Source of the DNA: Callipepla californica brunnescens
Taxonomy: Eukaryota; Chordata; Aves; Galliformes; Odontophoridae
Reading direction: 5' to 3'
Length of the DNA stretch: 64,000 nt
NCBI GenBank assembly: GCA_023055505.1
Contig: JALIRH010000049.1
Span: 3,224,001-3,288,000 of the forward strand
Of the stretch, positions 46,384 through 58,034 are shown piece after piece. The translations under genes and the position numbers were made by a program. Positions within the stretch are counted from its first letter, which is position 1, and every line of letters begins with the position of its first letter. The notes under the pieces were generated by a model. The model did not search any database and was not told the DNA's origin. It saw only the letters and a program-made list of their open reading frames with translations.

Positions 46384-49300
46384 GGCCCCATTGAGTTCTA
46401 TGGCCCCATTGAGTTCGATGGCCCCATTGATCCCTATGGCCCCACTGATTCCTATGGCCCCATTGATCCCTATGGCCCCATTGATTCCTATGGCCCCATT
46501 GATTCCTATGGCCCCTTTGAGTTCTATGTCCCCATTGAGTTCTAAGGCCCCATTGATCCCTATGGCCCCATTGAGTTCTATGTCCCCATTGAGCTCTAGG
46601 GCCCCATTGATACCTATGGCTCCATTGATACCTATGGCCTCATTGATTTTTACTGCCCCATTGAGTTCTATGACCTCACTGATTCCTATGGCCCCATTGA
46701 GTTCTATGGCACAATTGATCCCAATGGCGACATTGAGTTCTATGGCCCCATTGATCCCTATGGCCCCATTGATTCCTATGGCCCCATTGATTCCTATGGC
46801 CCCATTGATTCCTGTGGTCCCATTGATCCCTACGGCCCCAATGATCCCTACAGCCCCATTGAGTTCTACGGCACCATTGATTCCTAAGGCCCCATTGATT
46901 CCTATGGCCCCTTTGATTCCTATGGTCCGATTGATCCCTACGGCCCCTTTGAGTTCTATGGCCCCTTTGAGTTCTATGGCCCCTTTGATTCCTATGGCCC
47001 CATTGATTTTAATGGCCCCTTTGATTTCTATAGTCCCATTGATCCCTACGGCCCCATTGAGTTCTATGGCTCAATTGATGCCTATGGCCTCTTTGATCCC
47101 TATGGCCCCATTGAGTTCTATGGCCCCATTGATCCCTATGGCAAATTGATTCCTATGGCCCCATTGATCCCTACGGCCCCATTGAGTTCTTGGCCCCATT
47201 GAGTTCTATGGCCCCATTGATTCCTATGGCCCCACTGATTCCTAAGGCCCCTTTGATTCCTATGGCCCCTTGAGTTCTATGGCCCCATTGATTCCTATTG
47301 TCCCATTGATCCCTATGTCCCCATTGATCCCTATTGCCCCATTGATTCCTATGGCCCCATTCATGTTTCTGGCCTCATTGATTCCTATGTCCCCATTGAT
47401 TCCTATGGTCCCATTGATCCCTATGGCCCCATTGATCGCTATGGCCCCATTGATCCCTATGGCCACATTGATCCCTATGGCCCCATTGATTCCTATGTCC
47501 CCTTTGATTCCTATGGCCCCATTGATCCCTATGGCCCCATTGATTCCTATGGCCCCATTGATTCCTATGGTCCCATTGATCCCTATGGCCCCATTGATCC
47601 CTATGGCCCCATTGATTCCTATGTCCCCTTTGATTCCTATGGCCCCATTGATCCCTATGGCCCCATTGATTCCTATGGCCCCCTTGATTCCTATGGTCCC
47701 AAAGACCCCTATAAGCCCATTGAGTTCTATGGCCCCATTGAGTTCTATGTCCCCATTGATCCCTATGGCCCCATTGATCCCTATGGCCCTTTTGAATTCT
47801 ATGTCCCCGTTGAGTTCTATGGCGCCAATGATCCCTATGGCCCCATTGATACCTATGGCCCCATTGATTCCTATGGCCCCATTGATTTTTATTGCCCCAT
47901 TGAGTTCTATGACAACATTGATTCCTATGGCCCCATTGAATTCTATGGCCCAAATGATCCCAATGGCCCAATTGATCCCAATGGCCCAATTGATCCCAAT
48001 GGCCCCATTGATCCCTATGGCCCCATTGAGTTCTATGGCCCCATTGAGTTCTACGGCCCCATTGATCCCTATGGCCCCATTGATTCCTATGGCCCCATTG
48101 ATTCCTATGGCCCCATTGATTCCTATGGTCCCATTGATCCCTACGGCCCCAATGATCCCTACGGCCCCATTGAGTTCTATGGCACCATTGATTCTTAAGG
48201 CCCCCTGCATTCCTATGGTCCCATTGATCCCTACGGCCCCTTTGAGTTCTATGGCCACATTCATTCCTATGGCCCCATTGATTCCAATGGCCCCATTGAT
48301 TCCTATGGCCCCATTGATTCCTATGGTCCCAAAGATCCCTATGGGCCCATTGAGTTCTATGGCCCCATTGAGTTCTATGGCCCCATTGATCCCTATGGCC
48401 CCTTTGATCCCTACGGCCCCATTGTTCCCAACGTCCCCATTGAGTTCTCTGTCCCCATTGAGTTCTATGGCCTCATTGATACCTATGGCCCCATTGATTC
48501 CTATGGCCCCATTGATTTTTACTGCCCCATTGAGTTCTATGGCCACATTGATTCCTATGGCCCCATTGAGTTCTATGTCCCAATTGATCCCAATGGCCCA
48601 ATTGATCCCAATGGCCCCATTGATCCCTATGGCCCCATTGAGTTCTATGGCCCCATTGAGTTCTACGGCCCCATTGATCCCTATGGCCCCATTGATTCCT
48701 ATGGCCCCATTGATTCCTATGGCCCCATTGATTCCTATGGTCCCATTGATCCCTACGGCCCCAATGATCCCTACGGCCCCATTGAGTTCTATGGCACCAT
48801 TGATTCTTAAGGCCCCCTGCATTCCTATGGTCCCATTGATCCCTACGGCCCCTTTGAGTTCTATGGCCACATTCATTCCTATGGCCCCATTGATTCCAAT
48901 GGCCCCATTGATTCCTATGGCCCCATTGATTCCTATGGTCCCAAAGATCCCTATGGGCCCATTGAGTTCTATGGCCCCATTGAGTTCTATGGCCCCATTG
49001 ATCCCTATGGCCCCTTTGATCCCTACGGCCCCATTGTTCCCAACGTCCCCATTGAGTTCTCTGTCCCCATTGAGTTCTATGGCCTCATTGATACCTATGG
49101 CCCCATTGATTCCTATGGCCCCATTGATTTTTACTGCCCCATTGAGTTCTATGGCCACATTGATTCCTATGGCCCCATTGAGTTCTATGTCCCAATTGAT
49201 CCCAATGGCCCCATTGATCCCTATGGCCCCATTGAGTTCTATGACTCCATTGTGTTCTGTGGCTCCATTGATCCCTAGGGTCCCATAGATCTCTATGGCC

Positions 49301-50630
49301 CCATTGAGTTCTATGGCCCCATTGATTCCTATGGCCCCATTGAGATCTATGGCTCCATTGAGTTCTATGGCTACATTGATCCCTATGGTCCCATAGATCC
49401 CTATGGCCCCATTGATTCCTATGGCCCCGTTGATTCCTATGGCCCCATTGATTCCTAAGGTCCCATTGTTTCCTATAATCCCATTGATCTCTGTGGCCCA
49501 ATTGATCCTTATGTCTCCATTGATTCCTATGATCGCATTGATCCCTATGGTCCTTTGATCCCTATGGCCCCATTGATTCCTATGTCCCCATTGATCCCTA
49601 TGGTCTCATTGATCCCTATGGCCCCATTGATCCCTATGGCCCCATTGATTCCTATGGCCCCATTGATTCCTATGGTCCCAAAGATCCCTATGGGCCCATT
49701 GAGTTCTCTAGCCCCATTGAGTTCTATGGCCACATTGATCCCTATGGCCCCTTTCAGTTCTATGTCTCCATTGAGTTCTATATCCCCATTGATCCCTATG
49801 GCCCCATTGATCCCTATGGCCCCATTGATTCCTATGGCCCCATTGATTTTTACTGCACCATAGAGTTCTATGACCACATTGATTCCTATGGCCCCATTAA
49901 CTTCTATGGCCCAATTGATCCCAATGGCCCAATTGATCCCAATGGCCGCATTGAGTTCTATGGCTCCATTGATTCCTATGGCCCCATTGATCCCTATGGC
50001 CCCATTGATTCCTATGGCCCCTTTGATTCCTATGTTCCCATTGATCCCTATGGCCCCATTGAGTTCTATGGCCCCATTGATCCCTATGGCCCCACTGATT
50101 TTTATGGCTGCATTGATTCCTATGTCCCATTGATCCCTATGGCCCCATTGAATCCTGTGGCCCCATTTATCCCTATGGCCCCACTGAGTTCTGTGGCCTT
50201 ACTGATTCTGATGGCCCCATTGAGTTCTATGGCCCCACTGATCCCTATGGCCCCATTGATCCCTATGGCCCCATGGATCCCTATGGCCCCATTAATTCCT
50301 ATGGCCCCATTAATCCCTATGGCCCCTTTGAGTTCTATGGCCGCGTTGATTCCTATGGCCCAATGATCCCTATGGTCCCATTGATTCCTTTGGCCCCATT
50401 GAGTTCTATGGCCCCATTTATCCCTATGGCCCCACTGAGTTCTATGGCCCCACTGATTCCTATGGCCCCATTTATTCCTATGGCCCCACTGATCCCTATT
50501 GCCCCATTGATCCCTATGGCCTCATTGATCCCTATTGCCCCATTAATTCCTATTGCCCCATTGAGTTCTATGGCCGCATTGATTCCTATGGCCGCATTGA
50601 TCCCTATGGCCCCATTGATCCCTATGGCCC
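46384..50630 (+). repeat. 18-bp satellite, block III
   Basis: Same satellite and orientation as blocks I and II, beginning flush with the ERV-B 3' LTR and ending at ERV-C1. It contains the longest frames in the window: 672 codons forward from 47270 and 632 codons in reverse from 49158. Both are simple hexapeptide repeats, not annotated as genes. Confidence 0.96.
47985..49208 (+). repeat. 612-bp higher-order repeat, two copies
   Basis: Two consecutive copies with exact offset of 612 bp (34 monomers); the marker ATTCTTAAGGCCCCCTGC lies at 48191 and 48803. Nearly identical by eye. Confidence 0.82.
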
Positions 50631-51018
50631 TGTAGTTAAGTGAAAAACTTAGAAAGATGCTGTGGCGGTTACCAGACAGAAATAGGACCCACAGGGGCCC
50701 CTTGACTCCTGGGAAACCATGGTAACACTATCTTGAAGGTGAGAGAAGATTAACAATTAAGGCCAAATATGGAGAAGACAAGACATGCCACAGATCTATT
50801 GGGTAGAGATAACCATAGCATAGGTGATTGGTAGTACTGTGATGAAGAAGGTTTTAAGAAGAGTGTGTTGCTGACAATAAACGCCATTTGCTGCTCACCG
50901 CATCGGTGTATGGATGCAGTCATTTGGCCCGGTCAGGCGGGTCTTGTGCACAGACACTAGAGGGACCGTAAATCGTAGGATACACTTTGGGAAAGACAAC
51001 AAAAGGGTAAAGGCAACA
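50631..51018 (+). repeat. ERV-C1 5' LTR
   Basis: 388 bp from TGTAGT to GCAACA. A polyadenylation signal AATAAA is at 50876-50881. Confidence 0.93.
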
Positions 51019-51020
51019 AA

Positions 51021-51038
51021 TGGTGACCCCGACGTGCC
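51021..51038 (+). other. ERV-C1 primer binding site, tRNA-Trp
   Basis: TGGTGACCCCGACGTGCC begins two bases after the LTR and matches the complement of the tRNA-Trp 3' end at 16 of 18 positions, the primer used by the avian leukosis group. Confidence 0.85.
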
Positions 51039-51248
51039 TGCAAGCCCGTGGAACTGGGTCCACGGAAGGCCGGTAGGGCGACCTCCGCATCGATGCGCCG
51101 ACGGTAACGGTCGGGCCGAGGTGCCCGTGGCGTCCTGAGCGCTGAATCGGTCAGCGGCCACGGAAGTCGGGAGCGGTGTGGATACTGCGGTAGGCAGCTA
51201 GGCGTTCCTGAATTTGGATATCGGTGCCGTGCCGGTATGGAGCAATTG

Positions 51249-51260
51249 ATTAAGGTACTC
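51249..51260 (+). promoter_or_regulatory. Putative env splice donor within gag
   Basis: ATTAAG followed by GTACTC places a GT donor at 51255, exactly after the sixth gag codon. The avian leukosis group uses a donor after its sixth gag codon to give env its start codon. The matching acceptor is at 56030. Confidence 0.6.
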
Positions 51261-52923
51261 CTTTATTTGTCTAAGGACTATTGTGGCAAGAACGCTCCTT
51301 CTAAGAAGGAGCTTGCTAAATTGCTTTCTACTTTGATGGGGGAGTGCTTTGTTTTTGCCCCCAGGGATGTATTACGTCATGGAAAGTGGGACGACATTAC
51401 GTCTGCCCTAGTCCAACATTCCCTGCGGGATACAAAGACAAAGAAACTGCGGAGCTAAAAACCTGGGGGTTGATACTGGGCGCGCTCAAAGCCGCTCGGG
51501 AGGAAGGAAAGCTTTTGCGTACTGTACGCGATCTTGATGTCCTAGAAATGTTCGCGGGCGGAAAAAGGGGGTGGGCAGGCTCTTCCCCTTCTCCTCTTTC
51601 AGCTGACTACGAGGGGACCGGCTCAGGACCGTGTGCAACGAGCCGTTGTGAGAGAAAGGATGCTGATGTGTTCTCTGATGATGCTGCTGGCATAACACCG
51701 CCTCCTCAGCCGGATGAGTCTCCACCACCACCTCGGCTCTCCCCGACGGCCCCACCTCCGTATCCGCCATTATATCCTTCTTTGTCGTCCTCTGCAGAGG
51801 GGCGGGCAGATGATGGTCTCGCTTCTCCTGGTGGGCGGGAGGCGATTGACGATCCAGGGGCGGGAATTGGATGTGGGCGGGGAATGAGAGATCTGGAGGT
51901 GGAGCTCGGACGTGAGGGCTGCAATGCTGATTGGCAGGGCGGTGCCTTTCAACGGAGAGACAGAGCACGCCTGCAGCCGTCAGCCACGGATTGGGCTAAG
52001 ATTAGGGAAGTTTTAGAAGGAACATCGTTATCAGTGGTGGCAATCCACCCTGTGGTGGTTGGGGAGGAGGGGGGCCCTTTGTGGGTCCCATTAGACCCGA
52101 AAGGGGTCGCGCGCCTGGTAGAGGCGATTGAGAAGCGGGGCCTAGGATCCCCGATGACAATGAATGCACTGGAGCTCCTAGCGGGCTCGGGACCATTACT
52201 ACCATACGATGTTGAAACACTCATGCGCATCGTTTTAAAGCCAGTTCAATTTACAGTTTGGAAAGAGGAGTGGGTGAGTCAGCTTAAGCGTGTATTAACT
52301 ACCGCTCAGGGAGACCCTGGTCATCCGATCCATGGGTCTGATATTACCCGCCTTACAGGAACTGCAGCGGGACTTTTAACACCACAGGATCAGGTAGCGC
52401 ATCTGCGCCCTGGAGAGATGATCGCGGCATCAGATGCTGCTCTGACAGCCTTTAGGAGGTTCGTACGGAGCACAGAACCATACACACCATGGACAAATAT
52501 TACCCAGGGACCAGCAGAATCCTTTCAGGATTTTGCTAACAGGCTCATTAAAGCAGTAGAAGCATCAGACTTACCGAGGGCTGTCCACAACCCAGTTATA
52601 CTGGACTGCTTGCACCAGAGATCATCAGAAGGAATTAGGGTTCTTTTGCGTTCAGCCCCCATGAAATTGCATACTCCAGGAGAAGCGATCAAATATGTGA
52701 TGGATAAAGAAAAGACAAGCTCGATGGAGCAGGTTCAACTCGCCGTGGCAGCCATGACCGTGAATGAGATAGGGAAGCAGGGAGCTGTTAGAGGCCCGTG
52801 CTTCCGATGCGGCCGGCTCGGCCACTTAAAAGCACATTGCACAGCGAATAGCGACATATGTCAGCTATGTGGCAGACGCGGGCATGTAGCACCGCAGTGC
52901 AGAAAATATAATATCAATATGCA

Positions 52924-52986
52924 GGGAAACGGGGAAGGGAGGGGACCAATGGCCCAGGCCCCCTCCCCAGGACGGCAACGGGGGCC
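52924..52986 (+). promoter_or_regulatory. Gag/pro -1 frameshift element
   Basis: Slippery heptamer GGGAAAC (52924-52930) is read G GGA AAC in the gag frame. After a six-base spacer, GGGAGGGG (52937-52944) pairs perfectly with CCCCTCCC (52960-52967). The loop GGCCC (52951-52955) can pair with GGGCC (52982-52986), giving a pseudoknot. The -1 frame is open from here through protease. The same heptamer is used at gag/pro by a betaretrovirus. Confidence 0.75.
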
Positions 52987-53436
52987 ATCGAACGAGACCC
53001 CGCGACCAATGGAAAGGAGTACAATTCACCCACCAAAACATATGATCCGCCTGCCGTGGAATTAATGCTTGATTGTCAGGATCAGCCATTAGTTAGGGCT
53101 TTCGTCTCGTTTGCGGGTTCACTACCTGTGTCATTTCAGGGACCCAGAACTGTGGAGATCACAGTCTTGCTTGATTCAGGAGCGGATGTGACCGTCATTT
53201 TGCTTACTGACTGGCCCACAGAATGGCCATTAGGGAACAATCAGGTTGTTGCTGGAGTTGGGGGCTCCACCAATATGAGAAAGGCCGGGGGTGAGGTTGA
53301 GATTGTGTTGATCAATAGGGATGGAACCTTGGAAAAACCACTCTTGCTCACACCTCTGGTCGCTCTGATCAAAGGTTCACTTCTAGGAAGGGATTTTTTG
53401 AGGTCTATTGGTGCCCACATTACAAATTTATGCTAA
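52930..53436 (+). CDS. ERV-C1 protease (pro)
   Basis: Retroviral aspartic protease in the -1 frame relative to gag, read from the slippery site; open without a stop to TAA 53434-53436. The catalytic motif is [10 protein letters not shown] (near 53167), and GRDFL near the C-terminus is the conserved turn before the last helix. Having its own frame differs from the avian leukosis group, where protease is in the gag frame. Looks intact. Confidence 0.85.
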   Translation, partial: RGREGTNGPGPLPRTATGAIERDPATNGKEYNSPTKTYDPPAVELMLDCQDQPLVRAFVSFAGSLPVSFQGPRTVEITVLLDSGADVTVILLTDWPTEWPLGNNQVVAGVGGSTNMRKAGGEVEIVLINRDGTLEKPLLLTPLVALIKGSLLGRDFLRSIGAHITNLC

Positions 53437-53525
53437 GGGCCACTGTCTGCCAATTGTCTCTCTGTTATGCCATCCCTTTGCGCTGGAAACAGGATGCTCA
53501 TCCTGTTTGGGTGGATCAGTGGCCC
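53424..53525 (+). promoter_or_regulatory. Pro/pol -1 frameshift element
   Basis: AAATTTA (53424-53430) is read A AAT TTA in the pro frame, the heptamer known from the avian leukosis group. Six bases later GGGCCACTG (53437-53445) pairs perfectly with CAGTGGCCC (53517-53525). The large loop holds an inner hairpin AAACAGGAT/ATCCTGTTT (near 53487-53508). The pro stop lies in the spacer. Confidence 0.82.
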
Positions 53526-55990
53526 CTTCCTAGTGTGAAACTTTCAGCGCTTACCTCTCTTGTTGCTAAAGAATTGGAGTTAGGGCACATCGAACCATCT
53601 CTTAGTCAGTGGAACACCCCTGTATTTGTTATTAAGAAAAGGTCGGGGGCATTTCGTTTATTGCATGACTTACGTGCTGTTAATACACAGCTTCTTCCTT
53701 TTGGCCCAGTTCAGCAGGGCGGTCCTGTCCTATCAGCCATACCAAAGCAATGGCCAATGGTGGTGATTGATCTCAAGGATTGCTTCTTTTCCATTCCATT
53801 GGCTGAGCAGGACAGAGAGGCATTTGCATTTACTGTGCCTTGTGTTAATAACAAAAGGCCCGCGGCACGATATCAGTGGCGTGTCCTTCTGCAGGGTATG
53901 GTATGTTCTCCAACTATATGCCAGTTGGTAGTAGGAAGGGTCTTAGAAGACGTTCGCTGTGAATTTCCTCATTGTACCATAGTGCACTATATGGACGACC
54001 TCCTACTTGCCGCTCCAAGATATTTAGATTTGCATGCGCTTGAGCACAAAGTAATCAGGGCTTTGACCACAGTAGGCTTTACTGTGTCAGAACAAAAAAT
54101 ACAGAGAGGTCCTGGAGTAGAATACCTAGGCTACAAATTTATTCTTGAAACAGTACGCCCAAGTGGTTTGAATATTCAGCCTAGAATTACAAACCTCTGG
54201 GATGTGCAGCGTTTTGTTGGGGCCTTGCAGTGGATCAGGAGTGCTCTTGGTATTGCACCCCGTCTAATGAAGCCCCTTTATGATCAGTTAAAAGGGACTG
54301 ATCCAAGAGAGCACCGCGAAATGAATGCTGAGATGACTGCTGCTTGGCAGGAGATTCTTCAGTGTTGCATGTACAACTCTCTTGCACGATGGAAACCTGA
54401 AAAGTCACTCGAGCTGGCGATTTCAAGGTGTCAGGTTGGGGCCTCAGCAATAATAGGCCACACTCTGAACGCAACGCCTAAGCCACTTTGGTGGTTGTTC
54501 TCAGTTCAACCTGTACGGGCTTTTACCCCCTGGCTTGAGGTTCTAGCCGTTTTTCCCGTCTATTTTCAGTACGGACATTTTTGAGAGAACCTGATACAAT
54601 CTATTTGCAGGGAGTTTTTCGTAATGTTCAACCCCTTCCAGAGCCCCTCCTTCTAGCGCTTCAGGCTTATGGGGGGGAAATTGTTTATTCTGATTCATTG
54701 ACAGTCTTTGATGTAGCACAGCCTCTCAGTATTTCGTTGCGGCACCGTGTTTCTCTTGCACCGGTGAAAGGTCCGACCTTGTTTACAGATGCCTCTTCCA
54801 CAACTAAGCAAGGAGCTGTTGTGTGGCAAAATTCCAGCAATAAGTGGGAGACCATTGTGTTTACCAATCCTTCTGTCAGCGTTCAATTACTTGAAGTACA
54901 AGCTGTAGCTATGGCTATTGGGTTATGGCACAATATTCCTTGTAATATCGTTACTGACTCAGCATTTGTAGCAAGACTAGTTGCCAGGATGGGCTATGAA
55001 GGTCTTCCAAGTTCTGAAGCGGCCACTCTCTTAGAAGAGGCCTTAGCCAGACGTTCAGCACCAATTGCAATTTTGCATGTGCGCAGCCATTCTGAGGTAC
55101 CAGGCTTTTTCACCACAGGTAATGCGGCTGCAGATAAGGCGGCAGGCCTGGCAGTTTTCTCCCTTAGAGCTGCTTACGATCTCCATGCATCACTGCACAT
55201 TGGGGCGAACGCATTGGCTCGCACATGTTCGATTCCATTAGCAAAAGCGCGAAGCGTGATACAAGCTTGCCCACATTGTAATTCAGCGCCAGTGATCGGA
55301 GCAGGAGTTAACCCATGAGGTCTTAAGCCATTACAGATCTGGCAAACTGATTTTACAATTGAACATAGAATGGCACCGCGATCGTGGCTTGCAGTAACAG
55401 TTGACACGGCTTCATCCATGGTTTCAGTCTCTCAGCATGCAAGATCAAATTCTGCTGCTGCCCAGCATCATTGGGCCACAACGATCGCAGTCCTGGGTCT
55501 GCCAGATCAAATTAAGACAGACAATGGTTCCTGCTTTGTTTCAAAGTCTACCAAAGCATGGTTGGAGGCCTGGGGAATATCTCATAGTACGGGTATTCCC
55601 TACAATTCCCAGGGACAGGCAATTGTTGAGCGTGCGAATCGTCTCATTAAAGACAAAATCCGTACTTTGGGGGAAGGAGAAGGTTATAGAGATGGTATTC
55701 CGGTGAAGAGACAGGCAGAGATCTTGGCAAAAGCCATATATTCGCTTAATCACTTTGAGAGAGGGGACAATAACCGTAGCCCAGTTCATAAGCACTGGCA
55801 GCCGAAAATGATATCAGAAGGACCTCCAGTGATGGTAAAAACAGAATCAGGGATGTGGGATAAAGGCTGGAATGTATTGGTCTGGGGAAGAGGATTCGCA
55901 GTGGTTAAACACCAAGAGACAGAGGAAGTGACATGGATACCCTCAAGGAAAATTAAACCTGACATTGCAAATAAAACTAAGAGCAGATAG
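53430..55990 (+). pseudogene. ERV-C1 Pol, frameshift and nonsense stop
   Basis: RT, RNase H and integrase in the -1 frame relative to pro. RT carries [11 protein letters not shown] and catalytic YMDD (near 53991), with LLQG where LPQG is usual. The RT frame stops at TGA 54582-54584, and the RNase H part continues in another frame from about 54560: TDASS (Asp), LEVQAV (Glu), VTDSAF (Asp) are all present. A TGA at 55316-55318 then interrupts before the integrase core. Integrase has CPHC of the zinc finger, Asp in WQTDFT, Asp in KTDNGS, Glu in QAIVERAN and an SH3-like C-terminal end to TAG 55988-55990. Catalytic residues are kept, but two breaks prevent one Pol product. Confidence 0.87.
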
Positions 55991-56020
55991 ACAAATGAAA
56001 TGATAGATACCTTCAGTTTC

Positions 56021-56031
56021 CTTCCTCTAGG
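56021..56031 (+). promoter_or_regulatory. Putative env splice acceptor
   Basis: A pyrimidine run (CAGTTTCCTTCCTCTAG) ends with AG at 56029-56030. An exon starting at 56031 is in frame with the env sequence when joined to the donor after gag codon six. Env has no good ATG of its own near its start, which fits a spliced leader. Confidence 0.6.
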
Positions 56032-57844
56032 TTCTTCTAGTGGGCCGGAAGCGACGGAAGAAAGATCAACAGCCGATATTGGAGGAACCTGCCACTTCGG
56101 ATGTAGATGACCCACTGACCAAAAGTGAATGTGACAATCAAGTGCAAACGTCCCGGAAACACTCAATGTTCGGCCTAATTGTTGCACTGGGTCTAATTAT
56201 TACAATTCCATCTGGATTGGGGGTAGTAATGGGACCGCAGCCAGGTAATGTTTGGATAACTTGGGCAAACCAAACAGGTCGCCAGGACTTTTGTTTAGCC
56301 TTACAGTCTGCTACCTCTCCCTTTAGAACTTGTTTAATTGGCATCCCTTTAAGTTACTCTCGGGACCTTCAATTGTTTGAAAAGTATGTTTCTAATCTTA
56401 CAAGATGTAAGGACCTTTTTCATGACACCCCAGCTAATACATCACGTTGCCTCATACAGCTGTTAAATATGACTAACCCTTGGGCCCCAGATGAGTTGCA
56501 GTTACTTGGTTCGGAAGGGGTACCTAACTCACAAGAAACTTGTATTGGATTTGCGGGATGGGGGGTAGAAGGACAGTTAGGGGATCCGGTGTTATGGTGG
56601 TATTTAAACTCTGCTAACAATCCGTATTGGGATGGCAAAAATAAGCGTCCAACTGTTTATACACTTGTCAACCCCACAGATACAAAGACGTTTTCTTGGA
56701 CAGGCCCCTATTGTGGTTATACGGATAATAGAACCCTATATAACCGCCCTAACCCCTTTAATTGGACCTCGCGTTCTACCCTGCCTACGGGAGAAACGAT
56801 GAGCTGGAGTTCAGCTTCCTCCTGCAGTGGTAGTGTTAGTATGGGGCCAGATGGGCTGCCAATATGTTGGGGGGTAACAGTACAACACAAATCAGCTCAA
56901 ATTTGGGTGGCCCCTAATCACACTGTATATAGTTGCTTCCCATGTAAAAAGGGGGAACGCTCGTGCTCAAAAGATTCCAAGTCATGTTGTTGCAACATTA
57001 CTCAGCCATGGCCTCAGTTTGGCTGGGGATACCCAATTCGAGTGGACGGTGAGGAAGCAGGGAAGTTTTATGGATGAATGTTTCTAGAGTTTTGCCACCA
57101 GGCGTATTCCTGATATGTGGGGACCGTGCATGGCAAGGTATTCCGGAAAAAGCGGTGGGGGGACCATGTTATTTGGAGAAACTCACTATCTTGTCACCAC
57201 AGATGAGAGATTGGGTCCGTATTACAAAGGCTACCCTGCGACATAGAAGAAGATCAATTCACACTTTAACAGAAGACTGCGGGGATGAGGTCCGGTTGTG
57301 GGGTCCAACCGCTCGGATATTTGCCTCCATAATATTTCCAATTGGAACGGCTCACGCATTGAAAGAAATCGAGAGACTAGCCTGCTGGTCAGCTAAACAG
57401 GCAAATGTAACCTCTCAACTGTTATCAGACCTTTTAACTGATGTCGGAAGTATTCGCCACGCAGTACTCCAAAATAGGGCGGCGATTGACTTCTTGCTGT
57501 TAGCTCAGGGTCATGGATGTCAGGATTTAGATGGAATGTGTTGTTTCAACCTTAGCGATCATTCAGAGTCAATGCATAAGAAATTGGAGTGGCTACAACG
57601 TCACACAGAAAAGATTACCGTTCAGAGTGATCCCTTGGGAGAATGGTTGAGAAACGTCTTTGGGAATTAAGCCAGCTGACTGGCACCAATACTCAAATGG
57701 CTAGGAGGATCTTTGTTCACAATTTTGGTAATAATCATGGTTGTACCGTGTGTATTTAGATGCTTACAAGACTGTTTACAGCGAACATTAGATCAAGCAT
57801 TCGATCAGAGAATTAGGTATCATAAGGTTAAGGAGAATCTGTAG
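56031..57844 (+). pseudogene. ERV-C1 Env, alpharetrovirus-type, broken
   Basis: Envelope glycoprotein precursor. The surface part (frame to TGA 57075-57077) has a basic N-terminus, a hydrophobic signal-like segment (SMFGLIVALGLIITIPSG), many cysteines and eight N-glycosylation motifs. The transmembrane part is in another frame from about 57074, with a basic cleavage site (RHRRRS), an internal hydrophobic fusion-like segment, an immunosuppressive-type region and a C-x6-CC motif (CQDLDGMCC). It stops at TAA 57668-57670, with TGA at 57677 in the same frame. The membrane anchor and tail follow openly in that frame to TAG about 57842-57844. So there is one frame change and two stops; the sequence type matches avian leukosis group transmembrane proteins. 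Confidence 0.85.
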
Positions 57845-58034
57845 AACTAACGCATGATAGTTTACTAACCGGTAGAAGAAAGATAGTTTGGGAAATTGTG
57901 GACGCGATGTAACGGGTAAAGGCTTGCACCGAGAGGACAATGGCATGTTTAGGCGTAGACGGGGCTTTCGGGATGTCCGCGGTTAGGGTCCTCTCGGGTT
58001 GTAGTAGATTTGCTTAAGCATGGGGAGGGGGAAA
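57845..58034 (+). other. ERV-C1 3' untranslated region and polypurine tract
   Basis: Non-coding stretch ending in GCATGGGGAGGGGGAAA (58018-58034), the polypurine tract flush with the 3' LTR. Confidence 0.75.

Larger units (their letters stand above)
51237..53065 (+). pseudogene. ERV-C1 Gag, one frameshift in matrix
   Basis: Starts at ATG 51237. The first frame covers most of matrix and stops at TAA 51456-51458. The main frame, open from 51344, carries the rest: a proline-rich region with a PPPY late-domain motif (51752-51763), capsid with the major homology region (QGPAESFQDFANRL, near 52506-52547) and nucleocapsid with two CCHC knuckles (CFRCGRLGHLKAHC and CQLCGRRGHVAPQC). It ends at TAA 53063-53065. 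The frame change lies between 51344 and 51458, consistent with a one-base loss or two-base gain. ERV-C2 carries the identical break, so it predates the duplication. Usual gag start context and the MEQLIK leader (see splice donor) support the start. Confidence 0.87.

Noticed and set aside
47270..49288. 672-codon frame and a 632-codon reverse frame over the same bases
   Set aside because: Same cause; mutually overlapping satellite frames cannot be taken as genes.
50914..51138. 74-codon frame in the ERV-C1 LTR and leader (also at 60967)
   Set aside because: It crosses the LTR end and primer site, with no similarity to a known leader protein.
54235..54474. Reverse frames in ERV-C1 pol
   Set aside because: Shadows of the RT and RNase H frames.
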